A program made the position numbers and the translations under genes. 63,251 nt of DNA. Source: Xanthobacteraceae bacterium (GTDB lineage: Bacteria > Pseudomonadota > Alphaproteobacteria > Rhizobiales > Xanthobacteraceae). Positions 16,218-25,681 of this stretch are shown here, one piece after another (the first letter of the stretch is position 1; the number at the start of each line of letters is the position of its first letter). Location: the NCBI GenBank assembly GCA_031291475.1, contig JARLIY010000150.1:1-63251 (forward strand). Reading direction: 5' to 3'. The notes beneath the pieces are model-generated. The model was not told where the DNA came from, did no database searches, and saw only the letters and a list, made by a program, of their open reading frames with translations.

Positions 16218-16823
16218 ATGCCCGCCGTCGCCGCCGGTCCCGAGATCGAACGCCTGATCCAACTCTTGGCCCGTTTGCCGGGACTGGGCCCGCGCTCGGC
16301 GCGGCGCGCGGCCTTGTTCCTGATCAAGAAGCGCGAGCTCGTCATGGCGCCGCTCGCCGCGGCTTTGCAGACTGCCATCGACAAGATCGAAGTATGCAAG
16401 ATTTGCGGCAACATCGACACGCAGAACCCATGCACGGTCTGCACCGATACCCGGCGCGACCCCTCGGCCATCGTGGTGGTCGCCGACGTCGCCGATCTGT
16501 GGGCGCTCGAACGCGCGCACGCCATCAACGCGCGCTACCATGTACTCGGCGGCACGCTTTCGCCGCTCGACGGGGTCGGCCCCGATGACCTCACCATCGA
16601 CGCACTGGTCAAACGCGCACACGATCCGTCGGTCCACGAAATCATCCTCGCGCTCAACGCCACCGTCGACGGTCAGAGCACCGCCCATTACGTCACCGAC
16701 CTGCTGCACGACGCCCAGGTCAAGGTGACGCGGCTTGCGCACGGCGTGCCGGTTGGCGGCGAGCTCGATTATCTCGACGAGGGGACGCTGGCGGCGGCGA
16801 TCCGCAGCCGGACGCCGTTTTAG
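16218..16823 (+). CDS. recR: Recombination mediator RecR
   Basis: The 201-residue product shows the N-terminal helix-hairpin-helix ([20 protein letters not shown]), a four-cysteine zinc finger (CKIC and CTVC) and a Toprim domain with [13 protein letters not shown]. It ends with the conserved [20 protein letters not shown] segment. RecR acts with RecF/RecO to load RecA at gaps. The start codon is 3 bp after the ybaB stop, so translation is probably coupled. Confidence 0.96.
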   Translation: MPAVAAGPEIERLIQLLARLPGLGPRSARRAALFLIKKRELVMAPLAAALQTAIDKIEVCKICGNIDTQNPCTVCTDTRRDPSAIVVVADVADLWALERAHAINARYHVLGGTLSPLDGVGPDDLTIDALVKRAHDPSVHEIILALNATVDGQSTAHYVTDLLHDAQVKVTRLAHGVPVGGELDYLDEGTLAAAIRSRTPF

Positions 16824-17053
16824 CCATGCCGATTTAGCGATGCCGACCCACTGCCCGCAAAATAGCCACGCCCCGCCCGCAACGCGGACACCGGACCGCC
16901 GGCCGGCCACATCGGACCGGCCACAGGGCGCGGATTCGGCGGAAAATAGCGGTTCGGCGGGCCGTGCGGCGGCCATCCGCCGGACTTGGCCCGCCGCTTG
17001 CATAACCTTGGCTGCGATCTCGATCTCACAACTCGTGTTGAATGAGATTGCTT

Positions 17054-17094
17054 GGAGCCCCGGCGATCCCGGCACCGGGGCTCCATCCTTTTTT
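17054..17094 (+). terminator. Rho-independent terminator downstream of recR
   Basis: The arms GGAGCCCCGG and CCGGGGCTCC with an 11-base loop are followed by ATCCTTTTTT. It lies 230 bp after recR and 50 bp before the next gene. The rest of 16824-17144 shows no coding frame or other signal. Confidence 0.8.
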
Positions 17095-17144
17095 GCCGCC
17101 GTCATGCCCGGCCTTTGCGTCCGGCCCCTGGCCGCGCTCGCCGC

Positions 17145-18077
17145 ATGAACGACGACATTCGCTACGACAAGACGTTCGACCTTGTGCCCGGCCGGGCCGC
17201 CGCGGTGGCGCCGGGCGTGCGCGCCCTCGTCGCCAACAACCCCGGTCCGTTCACCTTCAAGGGGACGGTGAGCTACATCATCGGGCGCGGTACGGTCGCG
17301 ATCGTCGATCCCGGCCCCGAAGACGACGCCCATATTGCGGCCCTACTTGACGCCGTGCGCGGCGAGACCGTCGCCTCTATTTTCGTCACCCACACCCACC
17401 GCGACCACTCGCCGGCAGTGCCCAAGATCAAGGCGGCGACCGGCGCCACGGTGTATGCGGAAGGGCCCCACCGCCCGGCCCGCCCGCTGCATATCGGCGA
17501 GACGAACCGGCTCGACGCCAGCGCCGACCTCGATTTCCGTCCTGACATCGCGCTGGCCGACCGCGACGTCGTCACCGGCGAAGGCTGGACCGTGGAGGCG
17601 CTGAAGACGCCGGGACATACCGCGAACCACATGGCGTATGCACTCAGGGAAGCGGACCTGATCTTTTCCGGCGATCATGTGATGGCGTGGTCGACGTCGA
17701 TCGTGGCGCCGCCCGACGGCGCCATGAGCGATTACATGGCTTCGCTCGAAAAACTGGCGCGGCGGAGCGAGCCGGTCTACCTGCCCGGCCATGGCGCTCC
17801 GGTCCGCGAAGCGCCGCGCTTCGTTCAGAGCTACATCCGCCATCGGCAGGCGCGCGAAGCCTCGATCCTGCGGCGGCTCGGCAAAGGCGCTGCCGATATC
17901 CCGACCTTGGTGCGCGCGATCTATATCGGACTCGATCCGCGACTCGTGGGCGCCGCCTCGCTCTCGGTGCTGGCCCATCTCGAGGACCTGGTGGCGCGCG
18001 GTATAGTCGCCACCGAAGGCACGCCGTCAATCGGCGGCACTTACCGCTTGACCGAATTTCCCTTGCCCGCCGCCTGA
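17145..18077 (+). CDS. MBL-fold metallo-hydrolase (LACTB2/GloB-like)
   Basis: The ATG at 17145 starts a 310-residue protein that fits the family; longer in-frame starts run through the upstream terminator and are rejected. Metal-binding motifs are complete: THTHRDH, TPGHTANH, FSGDH and LPGHG. A C-terminal winged-helix-like domain (about 240-300) resembles the LACTB2 group, which hydrolyses thioesters or acts on RNA. The substrate here is unknown. Its 3' end overlaps the convergent DUF1499 gene by 37 bp. Confidence 0.85.
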   Translation: MNDDIRYDKTFDLVPGRAAAVAPGVRALVANNPGPFTFKGTVSYIIGRGTVAIVDPGPEDDAHIAALLDAVRGETVASIFVTHTHRDHSPAVPKIKAATGATVYAEGPHRPARPLHIGETNRLDASADLDFRPDIALADRDVVTGEGWTVEALKTPGHTANHMAYALREADLIFSGDHVMAWSTSIVAPPDGAMSDYMASLEKLARRSEPVYLPGHGAPVREAPRFVQSYIRHRQAREASILRRLGKGAADIPTLVRAIYIGLDPRLVGAASLSVLAHLEDLVARGIVATEGTPSIGGTYRLTEFPLPAA

Positions 18078-18892
18078 GTAGGCTTCGGCGCCGGCTGCTT
18101 CTTTTCCGTTGCCGGCGCCGAGAGGACATCGTCGACATCCTCGATGAGCGCACGCACGCGCGCGGCGTTGGCTCCGAGATCGTGTCGGCCGTAGCGCGAG
18201 GCCGAACGCACATCGATGCGAGCGCCGCCCGGCGTCGCGCGTACCCGCACCGCCACATCGTCGCGAAAGCTCAAAATCGGCGTGCGCGCGATCGCCTCGA
18301 TCAGGCCGTCGCGCGGTGTGGCGGCGCCTTGCGGCGGCCGCGCATCGACGATGTGCCACTTGCGCTTGGCGATGACCTTGAGCACGGCGTCGTAGGCCTC
18401 TTGCGGGGTCGCCGTGGTGAGATCGGGTTCGATGTCGGAATAGGCCTTGCGTTGCAGCTCGGCGATGTGCAGGCCGGCATAGGTGACCGGATTGGCATCG
18501 CGTGGCCGTAACCGCGCGATCGCCACGAACCGCGGCGGATCGATCGGGTCGGTGGTGACGTCGTAAATTGCCGGCAGCCGGTAGGCCTTGACGCCGAGGT
18601 AAAGGGGATAGGCGATGAGCACGAGCCCGATGAGGAGCGCGGTGACGGCCTCGCGCACGCCGCCGATGCCCTCGGTCCAGATGACTACGCCGGCGGCGAA
18701 GGCAAGGAGGATCGCGACCAGCGCGAGCGCCAACGCGCCCGCCAGGGTGGAGAGCGCGGGCACGATGTCGAGCGCGCCCGATCGCACGATGACCACCGCG
18801 ATCACCGTCGCCGCGAGCGAAAACAGCGCCAGCCGCCGCGCCCAGATGGCGAGCCGGGACGTCGGCTGTTCGGATATGCGCCGTCGCGCCAT
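18041..18892 (-). CDS. DUF1499 family membrane protein
   Basis: The ATG at 18892 gives 283 residues with three N-terminal membrane segments (about 20-120). The DUF1499 domain follows (about 140-265) and includes DARPPQGAATPRDGLIEAIA and SASRYGRHDLGANAARV. The family has no established function. It is convergent and overlapping with the MBL hydrolase gene, and the C-terminus is a short Lys/Pro-rich tail. Confidence 0.82.
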   Translation of the reverse strand: MARRRISEQPTSRLAIWARRLALFSLAATVIAVVIVRSGALDIVPALSTLAGALALALVAILLAFAAGVVIWTEGIGGVREAVTALLIGLVLIAYPLYLGVKAYRLPAIYDVTTDPIDPPRFVAIARLRPRDANPVTYAGLHIAELQRKAYSDIEPDLTTATPQEAYDAVLKVIAKRKWHIVDARPPQGAATPRDGLIEAIARTPILSFRDDVAVRVRATPGGARIDVRSASRYGRHDLGANAARVRALIEDVDDVLSAPATEKKQPAPKPTQAAGKGNSVKR

Positions 18893-18938
18893 TTTCGTTT
18901 GCCTTCGTGGCGCGGCGCCATTCACCGGCGCGCGCGCT

Positions 18939-19841
18939 TTACTTTCCCCTTGCCGCGCCTGATCCCCGCCATGGCTTCGAGCACGGCGCAGGTGCGGCCG
19001 TGTCCTGCATTGCATAGCCGGTCGACATGGCGGCGGCATAGATCGGCAATGTCGCCGAGAATAGCGGCGTCGGCGCGCCGAGCTCGCGCGCGAAGCTGCC
19101 GATGATGTCCATGTCCTTCTGCCAGATCGAGACCTTCATCGTCGGCTCGTCGTAGCGGCCTTTCACCATCATCGGCGCGCGCAGCTCGAACACCCGCGAA
19201 TTGCCGGCACCGACCTTGACCTGCTCGTAGACCAGTTCCGGCGGCAACCCGGCCTTCATGCCCAATACCAGCGCCTCCGCGCTCGCAACGTTGTGGATAG
19301 CGACCAGGAGGTTGGCGATATATTTCATGCGGCTACCGTTGCCGAAGACGCCGAGATCCTGCACCAGGCGGGTAAAATCGGCGAACAGCGGGCGCAGCCG
19401 CTTGATCTCGGCGGTCGGGCCGGAGGCATAGATCACGAGATCCTTCACCTTGGCCTGGATGCCGGTGCCGCTGACTGGACAATCGAGCAGGACGTGACCG
19501 GCCTCGTGTAGCGCCGCTTCGGCGGCTTCCTTGTCTTCCAGCTTGAAGGTCGAAGCCTCGATCACCACGCGGCGCGGCAGCTTGGCCTTGACGATGGCGT
19601 CAACCGTCGCGGCGAGCGCAGCGGGCTTGGGCAGGCTCAAGATGATGGTCGGCGCCGCCCGCGCCACTTCGCCCGCGTCGGCTGCGATCTCGACGCCCTT
19701 GCGCGCCAGGGCACGCCGGCGCGCCGCGGCGATATCGTAGCCGACGACGCGCCAGCCCGCGGCACGGAGATTCTCGGCGAACGCGCCGCCCATAATGCCG
19801 AGACCGACGACACCGACGATGCCACGCTTTTTCACGACCAT
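18939..19841 (-). CDS. 3-hydroxyisobutyrate dehydrogenase-type NAD(P) oxidoreductase, C-terminus frameshifted
   Basis: The 300-residue frame has the Rossmann motif GVVGLGIMGG at the N-terminus, the substrate loop DCPVSGTG and the catalytic Lys region GNGSRMKYIANLLVAIHN. The family reduces or oxidises beta-hydroxyacids. The last 24 or so residues (PAPCSKPWRGSGAARGK) do not fit. A one-base change near 18985 would instead give CAVLEAMAGIRRGKGKVK and a stop near 18921, the expected ending. Either a real 3' frameshift or a sequencing error is present; the catalytic part is intact. Confidence 0.82.
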   Translation of the reverse strand: MVVKKRGIVGVVGLGIMGGAFAENLRAAGWRVVGYDIAAARRRALARKGVEIAADAGEVARAAPTIILSLPKPAALAATVDAIVKAKLPRRVVIEASTFKLEDKEAAEAALHEAGHVLLDCPVSGTGIQAKVKDLVIYASGPTAEIKRLRPLFADFTRLVQDLGVFGNGSRMKYIANLLVAIHNVASAEALVLGMKAGLPPELVYEQVKVGAGNSRVFELRAPMMVKGRYDEPTMKVSIWQKDMDIIGSFARELGAPTPLFSATLPIYAAAMSTGYAMQDTAAPAPCSKPWRGSGAARGK

Positions 19842-19844
19842 GCT

Positions 19845-20249
19845 TCACTTGCCCTTCAGATTCATCGCAACCGACCACAATCGCTGTTCCTGACGCTTGG
19901 TCGTCGTGCCCGCGGTCGCGGCTTTGTATTTCTTGAAATGATCGGTCGTGACATGCGCCTTGAGCGCGTCTTCATTGTCGTAAACTTCGAGGATGAATAC
20001 GTGGTTCGGATCGGTCTGCGACACGGTGATGTCGAATTCGCGGCAGCCCGGCTCCTTCACGGACGCCGCACCATTCTCCTTAACGGCCGCCAAAAAGTCG
20101 TCGACCTTGCCCGGCACGATGTCGTACTCGACGGCGGCAATGAAAAGCTGCCCGGATTGCGCCGCCGCCCGGTAGGTCTGCATTGGCAACAACACCCACG
20201 CCGTCACGGCGAGAGGAAGAGCGCCGGCCGTCATGATTGATTTTGACAT
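19845..20249 (-). CDS. Exported antibiotic biosynthesis monooxygenase (ABM) domain protein
   Basis: The second in-frame ATG (20249) is chosen because GGAGG lies eight bases before it. The 134-residue product has a signal peptide and one ABM dimeric alpha-beta barrel domain (LFIAAVEYDIVPGKVDDFLA to HFKKYKA). ABM proteins include quinol monooxygenases such as YgiN. An exported one with unknown substrate is unusual but occurs in proteobacteria. It is 3 bp from the downstream oxidoreductase gene, so the two probably form an operon. Confidence 0.8.
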   Translation of the reverse strand: MSKSIMTAGALPLAVTAWVLLPMQTYRAAAQSGQLFIAAVEYDIVPGKVDDFLAAVKENGAASVKEPGCREFDITVSQTDPNHVFILEVYDNEDALKAHVTTDHFKKYKAATAGTTTKRQEQRLWSVAMNLKGK

Positions 20250-20318
20250 GACCATTTCCTCCGTGCGTTATGGCGGTGACATGCCGGAGCACGCCGTGCC
20301 GCCTTCTGTTTTCCAACT

Positions 20319-21224
20319 TCAGAGCGAGCTTTCGAGAAAACGCATCAGCCGCGGGATCGCCTGCGCGGCGTAGCTGTGCGGCTCGCTCTCGAACGGATCG
20401 GACGTCCAGAAATGGCCGGCACCAGGAATGACGATGCGGCGCGCAAAAAATCCGGCCTGGGTCAACGCCGTGAGGAAGGCGCCCGACTGCGTTGCCGGAT
20501 CGGCAACATCGTCGTCGGTGCCGTGGATGAGCAGAAAGCGCAGCTTGTTGCGATCGACCGTGGCATAGCTGATCGGCGACGAATCGAAGTAGATGCGCCG
20601 GTTCTCCGTCGGGGACGCGCCGAGGAATTTTTCCACGATATTGTCGCGCGGGCGCGCCGTCAGATCGTGCGTCCATTGTGCGAGCAAGTCGTATTCGCCG
20701 TAAAAGCCGACCACGAGCTTGACGTTGGCGGGGACGGCGGCGTCGGCATCGTCGCGGTAGGCCGAATTGAACTGATCGCCGGCCAACGCCACGAGCGCGG
20801 CAAGATGCGCGCCGGAGGAATCGCCGATCAGGCCGATGCGGTCGGGGTCGAGGTTGAATTCGGCGGCCTTCGCCCGCACGAACTGGACGGCCGCCTTGGT
20901 ATCGTAGACGGCGGCCGGATATCGGCCGTCCTTGCCGAGGCGGTAGTCGATGGCGAAAACTGCATAGCCGGCGCGGGCGAAGAATAGGCCCCAGTACCGA
21001 TAAAATTGCCGGCTGCCGACCTGCCAACCGCCACCATGGACGGCGACCAGGACCGGCGCTTTGGCGCGGCCCTTGGGCAGATAAAAGTCGCCGACAAGCT
21101 CGACCCCGTCGTGCTTGGCGAAAACCACGCCCGTCTGGTTCGTCATCTCATATTCCGCCGCGGACGCCTGGCCCGCCGCGATCAGTATCGACAGCATTGC
21201 GGCGGCGGTGAATGGGGAGAGCAT
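20319..21224 (-). CDS. Secreted alpha/beta hydrolase (esterase/BD-FAE-like)
   Basis: The ATG at 21224 starts a signal peptide ending at GQASA. The mature enzyme has the oxyanion motif HGGGW, the nucleophile elbow GDSSGAH, and acid/histidine regions GTDDDVADP and GAGHFW. This is the hormone-sensitive-lipase/bifunctional-esterase type. It should hydrolyse small esters in the periplasm. It reads toward the ABM gene with a 69-bp gap. Confidence 0.85.
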   Translation of the reverse strand: MLSPFTAAAMLSILIAAGQASAAEYEMTNQTGVVFAKHDGVELVGDFYLPKGRAKAPVLVAVHGGGWQVGSRQFYRYWGLFFARAGYAVFAIDYRLGKDGRYPAAVYDTKAAVQFVRAKAAEFNLDPDRIGLIGDSSGAHLAALVALAGDQFNSAYRDDADAAVPANVKLVVGFYGEYDLLAQWTHDLTARPRDNIVEKFLGASPTENRRIYFDSSPISYATVDRNKLRFLLIHGTDDDVADPATQSGAFLTALTQAGFFARRIVIPGAGHFWTSDPFESEPHSYAAQAIPRLMRFLESSL

Positions 21225-21286
21225 CGTCGCGGTATCCGATTTTTCCCGGTACTTAGCGGTAGCAACTTTCGCCAGCGCTCGGAAGC

Positions 21287-22084
21287 CTACCACCACCGAT
21301 GGAAATGATGCACCGGGCCGCGGCCGGCGCCGATACCGAGCCGGTCCGCCGCGGCAATGGCGGCGCTCACGTAAGTTTTGGCCTCCTTCGCCGCCGCTTC
21401 CAGCGAAAGCCCCTTGGCCAGGCCCGCGGCGATGGCGGAGGCGAAGGTGCAGCCGGTACCGTGCGTATTGCGCGTCGGCAGGCGCGGCGCGGCGAGCCGC
21501 AGACAGTCGCCGCCCTCGACCAGGAGGTCGACACTTTCCGGCCCGCCCCCATGGCCGCCCTTGATCAGCACCGCACGGGGACCGAATTCGAGCAGCTTGC
21601 GTGCTTGTGCGAGCATCTCGTCCTCGTCGCCCGCAGGCAACGCGTCGAGCAACGTCGCGGCTTCCAGGAGATTGGGCGTGACCAGGCGCGTGCGGGCGAG
21701 CAATTCGCGCAACCGGCCGATGGCGTCCGCGGGCAGCAATTCATCGCCGGAGCTTGCTACCATGACCGGATCGAGCACGACGTTGCGCGGACGCCAGCGA
21801 TCGAGCGCGGCGGCGACGACGTCGATCGCCGCTCCCGCTCCGAGCATGCCGATTTTCACCGCGCTCACGTCGAGATCGGCGAAAACCGCGTCGATCTGAG
21901 CGGCGATGAAGTCGGGAGGCACATTGTGGACGGCGAACACGCCTTTGGTGTTTTGCGCCGTAAGCGCGGTGATGATGGCGCCACCGTAGACACCGAGCGC
22001 GGAGAAAGTTTTCAAATCCGCCTCGATGCCGGCGCCGCCGCTCGAATCCGAGCCGGCAACGGTGACGGCAATAGGAACGCTCAT
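21287..22084 (-). CDS. thiD: Hydroxymethylpyrimidine/phosphomethylpyrimidine kinase
   Basis: Starting at the ATG at 22084 the 265-residue protein begins directly with the family's VTVAGSDSSGGAGIEADLK. It has DPVMVASSGDELL and the anion-hole motif NTHGTGCTFASAIAAGLAKG. ThiD phosphorylates HMP twice for thiamine synthesis. Longer upstream frames are not conserved. It is near thiE and thiM but separated from them by a secreted-protein gene on the other strand. Confidence 0.93.
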   Translation of the reverse strand: MSVPIAVTVAGSDSSGGAGIEADLKTFSALGVYGGAIITALTAQNTKGVFAVHNVPPDFIAAQIDAVFADLDVSAVKIGMLGAGAAIDVVAAALDRWRPRNVVLDPVMVASSGDELLPADAIGRLRELLARTRLVTPNLLEAATLLDALPAGDEDEMLAQARKLLEFGPRAVLIKGGHGGGPESVDLLVEGGDCLRLAAPRLPTRNTHGTGCTFASAIAAGLAKGLSLEAAAKEAKTYVSAAIAAADRLGIGAGRGPVHHFHRWW

Positions 22085-22308
22085 TCTTTGCATTCTGCGT
22101 ACGCGCCGAGGGCTATGCAACGGCCCAAACTGCGTTTCCGGCAGCGGCTGAGGGATCGCTCCGTTTGCTGCATTGCAATCATTGCCAAAATTTAAGGACC
22201 ACGCCACGAAACCTCCACCTACAAGGTATAGTTTAGGTTGCAGCGGCACGCGCCAACGGAAATAGAAATAATCGAAATAACGGAGACAAAGACGAAGGAG
22301 GTCGTGCC

Positions 22309-23751
22309 ATGTCGTGCAAAATTGCTCTTGCGCTTCTGACAAGCGTCGCCGTTGCGGTGGCAGGCATTGCGACCGATGCCTCGGCAGCCGGCCGAGGTGG
22401 TGGTGGCGGACGCGGCGGCGGCGGAGGCTTTCATGGCGGCGGGGGATTCCACGCGGGCGGAGGATTCCGCGCCGGTGGATTCCGAGGATTCACGGGCCGT
22501 AGCTTGGGCACACGTGGCGTTACGCACAGTTTTGCCGGACGCGCTTCCACCGGGCACGTGACCTCCCATGTCTCGGCTGGCGTCAACCGCGGCGTCGCCG
22601 CCCAGAGCCTTGCCGCCCACGGCCCAGCGAGCGCCCCCAACAGTCATGTGGCAGCACAGAATTTCCACGGCCTGAATAATTTCAATCGCGCCGGCTTCAA
22701 CCGCAACGCGTTTGGCAACGGGCGCGGCTGGAATCACTGGGGGGGCCGCTATTGGGGCGCCGGTTGGAATCGTTGGGGCTATGGTTGGGGCGGATGGGCC
22801 GGACCGGTCTTCTGGCCATTCCTCTATGGCGACATCTTCTCTTTCGCGTTTTGGCCCTATGACTATTACAATCCGTTCTGGGCCTTCGGTCCGGATTTCG
22901 TGCTCGCCAGCATCTACGCGCCCGGACCCTATTACCCGCCGACTTACTACGGCCCCGCCGGGCCCCCCGATGTTTACTACGGCGCTACGGGAGCCGACCG
23001 CCAGGCGATTGCCCGCAACAATTCAGCCGCGGCGCAAAGCTGCAGCGGCCTTGCTCCGGGCGTAAGCGATCTTCCGATCGCCAAGATTCGCAGGGCGGTC
23101 CATCCCACCGCCGATCAGGCCGCGGCACTTAACGCCTTAAACGCCGCTGCCGGCAAGGCCAACGAGGCCATCCAGGCGTCGTGCCCGACCGATATTCCGC
23201 TGACCCCGGTGGCGCGGCTCGACGCCGCCGAAAAGCGTATCGAGGCCATGATCGAGGCCGTGCAGATCATGCGCGAGCCGCTGGCGAGTTTCTATGACTC
23301 GCTCAGCGACGAGCAGAAGCGGCGGTTCGGCGCCACGGGCAGCGAGAGCGGCGCGCCGGCCGGTTCGGCACCCCAGGGAGGCGATTTGACGGCGCCTTGC
23401 GGCCAGGAGACTGGCGACGTCGCCCAGCTCCCGGTGCAGCGGATCGAGCAGGTCGTAGAGCCCAACGCGCAGCAGCAGGAGGCCTTCGCCGATCTGAAGA
23501 AGGCGTCGGGAAATGCCGCCGACCAGCTCAAAACTTCCTGCCCGACGCAGATACCGCAAAGTCCGGTGGCGCGACTCGACGCAGTCAAGACGCGGCTTAC
23601 TGCCATGGTCGAAGCGATGAACACCGTGCGCCCGAAACTCGTCGCATTCTATCACTCTCTCAGCGACGAGCAGAAGGCGAAGTTCAACATCATGGGTCCG
23701 CCGCAGACCGGGGCCAACGCGCCGCAGCAAGGAAGCGCCAACCAGAAGTGA
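22309..23751 (+). CDS. Secreted Gly-rich protein with two LTXXQ-type repeats
   Basis: AAGGAGG precedes the ATG. The 480-residue product has a signal peptide ending at ASA, a Gly/His/Phe-rich segment (28-70) and a Trp/Tyr-rich aromatic region (130-220). Two similar helical domains follow (about 245-345 and 365-465). Each domain starts with a lone Cys, has a second Cys before PT(D/Q)IP, and ends in SLSDEQK(R/A)(R/K)F. This is the LTXXQ (Spy/CpxP-like) family seen as periplasmic proteins in rhizobia. The role is unknown. It is divergent from thiD. Confidence 0.8.
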   Translation: MSCKIALALLTSVAVAVAGIATDASAAGRGGGGGRGGGGGFHGGGGFHAGGGFRAGGFRGFTGRSLGTRGVTHSFAGRASTGHVTSHVSAGVNRGVAAQSLAAHGPASAPNSHVAAQNFHGLNNFNRAGFNRNAFGNGRGWNHWGGRYWGAGWNRWGYGWGGWAGPVFWPFLYGDIFSFAFWPYDYYNPFWAFGPDFVLASIYAPGPYYPPTYYGPAGPPDVYYGATGADRQAIARNNSAAAQSCSGLAPGVSDLPIAKIRRAVHPTADQAAALNALNAAAGKANEAIQASCPTDIPLTPVARLDAAEKRIEAMIEAVQIMREPLASFYDSLSDEQKRRFGATGSESGAPAGSAPQGGDLTAPCGQETGDVAQLPVQRIEQVVEPNAQQQEAFADLKKASGNAADQLKTSCPTQIPQSPVARLDAVKTRLTAMVEAMNTVRPKLVAFYHSLSDEQKAKFNIMGPPQTGANAPQQGSANQK

Positions 23752-23775
23752 TCCGCAGGGCGAAGCGAGCACGCG

Positions 23776-24435
23776 TCAGGTGCCTCGCTTCGCCAGCATT
23801 CCGTCGACGATTTCGCGCAAGGCGCGTGCCGCCGCGGCCGGATCGGACGCCAGCGACAACGCCGAAATAACGGCGATGCCGTCGGCGCCGGCACCGATCA
23901 CGGCCGCCGCGTTGCCGGCATCGATGCCGGCAATGCCGGCGACCGGCAAATCCGGCGACCGGCGGCGTAACGCGGCGGCGACGATCGCCAATCCTTTCGG
24001 ACCGATCGGCGGGTTCGTTTGCGCTTTCGATGATGTCGCATAAACGCCGCCGATGCCGGCATAATTGATGAGCGCGACCGGCGCCGCTTCGGCTTCGGCA
24101 ATCGTCTCGATCGACAGCCCGATAATCGCCTTCGGCCCAAGGAGCGCCCGCGCATCGGCGGCGGTCATGTCGTCCTGCCCGATATGCACGCCATCGGCAC
24201 GGACCGCGAGCGCCACATCGACGCGATCATTGACCACGAACGGCACCTTAAAAGGCGCCAGCGCGGCCTTGATCGCAAGCGCCCGTCCGATCATGGCGCT
24301 GGTTTCGCTGTGCTTGTCGCGCAACTGCACCAAAGTCGCGCCGCCTGCGGCAACGGAGCGCGCCAGATCGGCGATACCGTGCCCGCCGGCGCGCTCGGGA
24401 TCGATGATCGCGTAAAGACGCAGATCGAGCTTCAT
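23776..24435 (-). CDS. thiE: Thiamine phosphate synthase
   Basis: This 219-residue TIM-barrel enzyme has the ThiE motifs TLVQLRDK, VNDRVDVALAVRADGVHIGQ and IGLSIETIAEA; the third is followed by the phosphate-binding GADGIAVISA. It couples HMP-PP and thiazole phosphate. Its ATG overlaps the thiM stop (TAATG), indicating translational coupling. Confidence 0.93.
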   Translation of the reverse strand: MKLDLRLYAIIDPERAGGHGIADLARSVAAGGATLVQLRDKHSETSAMIGRALAIKAALAPFKVPFVVNDRVDVALAVRADGVHIGQDDMTAADARALLGPKAIIGLSIETIAEAEAAPVALINYAGIGGVYATSSKAQTNPPIGPKGLAIVAAALRRRSPDLPVAGIAGIDAGNAAAVIGAGADGIAVISALSLASDPAAAARALREIVDGMLAKRGT

Positions 24436-25202
24436 TACGACACTCTGCTTCGCGCCCGCAAGGTCGCGGCGTCGAGGCCATGCAGCGCATCGATGATCAA
24501 GCCGGCGAAGCTGCCGGGACCGCGCGCCTCTTCCGCGGCGACTTCGCCGGCGACTCCAAGCGCGGTCACCGCCGCCGCCGCGGCAAGCCAGGCATCCGGC
24601 TCGACCGTGAGCGCGGCGCAGACGAGCGCCGAACCGGCACAGCCCATCGCGGTGACGGCGGCCATCAACGGATCGCCGTTGGCGATCACCGCGCGGCGCA
24701 CGCCGTCGGTCACGCGGTCGACGCCGCCGGTCAACGCGACAACGGTGCCGTGCGTCTTGGCAAAGCGCGCTGCGGCATCGCCCGCCGGATCGCCGCCGGA
24801 AAGCGCGGCAAGTTCCGCGGTGTTGAGCCGCACCACCGCGGGCGCGCGGCCGACCAGTTGGCGCGCAAACTCAGCGCGCGCCGGCGCGCGATCGATGAAT
24901 GCCGGATCGAGCACCCAAGGCATGCGCGCCGCCTTTGCCGCACGGATCGCCACATCGATCGCCGCCCGCCGCTCGGCATCGAAAGTGCCGAGATTGACGA
25001 GAAGCGCGTCGGCGTCGGCGACGAATGACGCGACCTCTTCGGGGGAAATGGTCATCGAAGGCACCGCGCCCACCGCGAGCAGCATATTGGCGGTGTATTG
25101 CTGCGCCACGGTGTTGGTGATGCAATGCACGCGCGGCGCACGCGCGCGCAGCCGCGCCAGCATATTGGCGGCACTCTCGGCGATTTCGACCGGGGCATGC
25201 AT
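24435..25202 (-). CDS. thiM: Hydroxyethylthiazole kinase
   Basis: The 255-residue product from the ATG at 25202 has the ribokinase-like fold with VHCITNTVAQQYTANMLLAV near the start and GDAAARFAKTHGTVVALTGG. MGCAGSALVCAA is the anion-hole region. ThiM phosphorylates salvaged thiazole alcohol. With thiD and thiE it makes a salvage route; thiC and thiG are not in the window. No convincing TPP riboswitch precedes it. Confidence 0.93.
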   Translation of the reverse strand: MHAPVEIAESAANMLARLRARAPRVHCITNTVAQQYTANMLLAVGAVPSMTISPEEVASFVADADALLVNLGTFDAERRAAIDVAIRAAKAARMPWVLDPAFIDRAPARAEFARQLVGRAPAVVRLNTAELAALSGGDPAGDAAARFAKTHGTVVALTGGVDRVTDGVRRAVIANGDPLMAAVTAMGCAGSALVCAALTVEPDAWLAAAAAVTALGVAGEVAAEEARGPGSFAGLIIDALHGLDAATLRARSRVS

Positions 25203-25421
25203 CACAATCGTCTTTCCGGCAGTCCGGGGCGAAAGTTATCCGGATTTGCCCGCACCGTCCTCAGGGGTGACGGCGCTCGTCATTATTGCATAGACGGCCC
25301 AGACGCTGAGGATCGGGTGAGCCGGGCACGCTCCTACGGCGCGTCAGCGCATGGCGGAACGGCGGGTCGATTCGGCGCATCCGAATTGCTATAAGCCTTC
25401 GGTTCCGAGGCGGAGGTGCGC

Positions 25422-25667
25422 ATGGTTCCCTTCTTCGTGCAGATCAAGTGCCAGCTCGGCAAATCCTACGAGGTGGCCAACCGGCTAGCGGACGCCGAGA
25501 TTGCCTCGGAAATCTATTCGACCGCCGGCGATTTCGACCTGCTGGTGAAGTTCTATGTCGACCAGGCGACCGATATCGGTCATTTCATCGCCGAGAAGGT
25601 GCAGCCCATCCCCGGCATTGCCGACACGCGCACCATCATCACATTCAAGGCTTTCGGCGTCTCGTAG
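25422..25667 (+). CDS. Stand-alone Lrp/AsnC ligand-binding (RAM) domain protein
   Basis: GGAGG lies five bases before the ATG at 25422. The 81-residue protein is only the C-terminal RAM domain of Lrp/AsnC regulators (VPFFVQIKCQLGKSYEVANR to TRTIITFKAF), with no DNA-binding part. Such stand-alone RAM proteins are widespread and may sense amino acids or modulate partner Lrp proteins. It starts between thiM (divergent) and a cytochrome gene (convergent). Confidence 0.85.
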   Translation: MVPFFVQIKCQLGKSYEVANRLADAEIASEIYSTAGDFDLLVKFYVDQATDIGHFIAEKVQPIPGIADTRTIITFKAFGVS

Positions 25668-25681
25668 CACCACGACGCCGT

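Noticed and set aside
25201..25330. Possible TPP riboswitch upstream of thiM
   Set aside because: ATCCGGATAA and a CTGAGG-like segment are present on the minus strand, but the order, the GCCAGCG part and the closing stem are lacking. The match is too weak to annotate.
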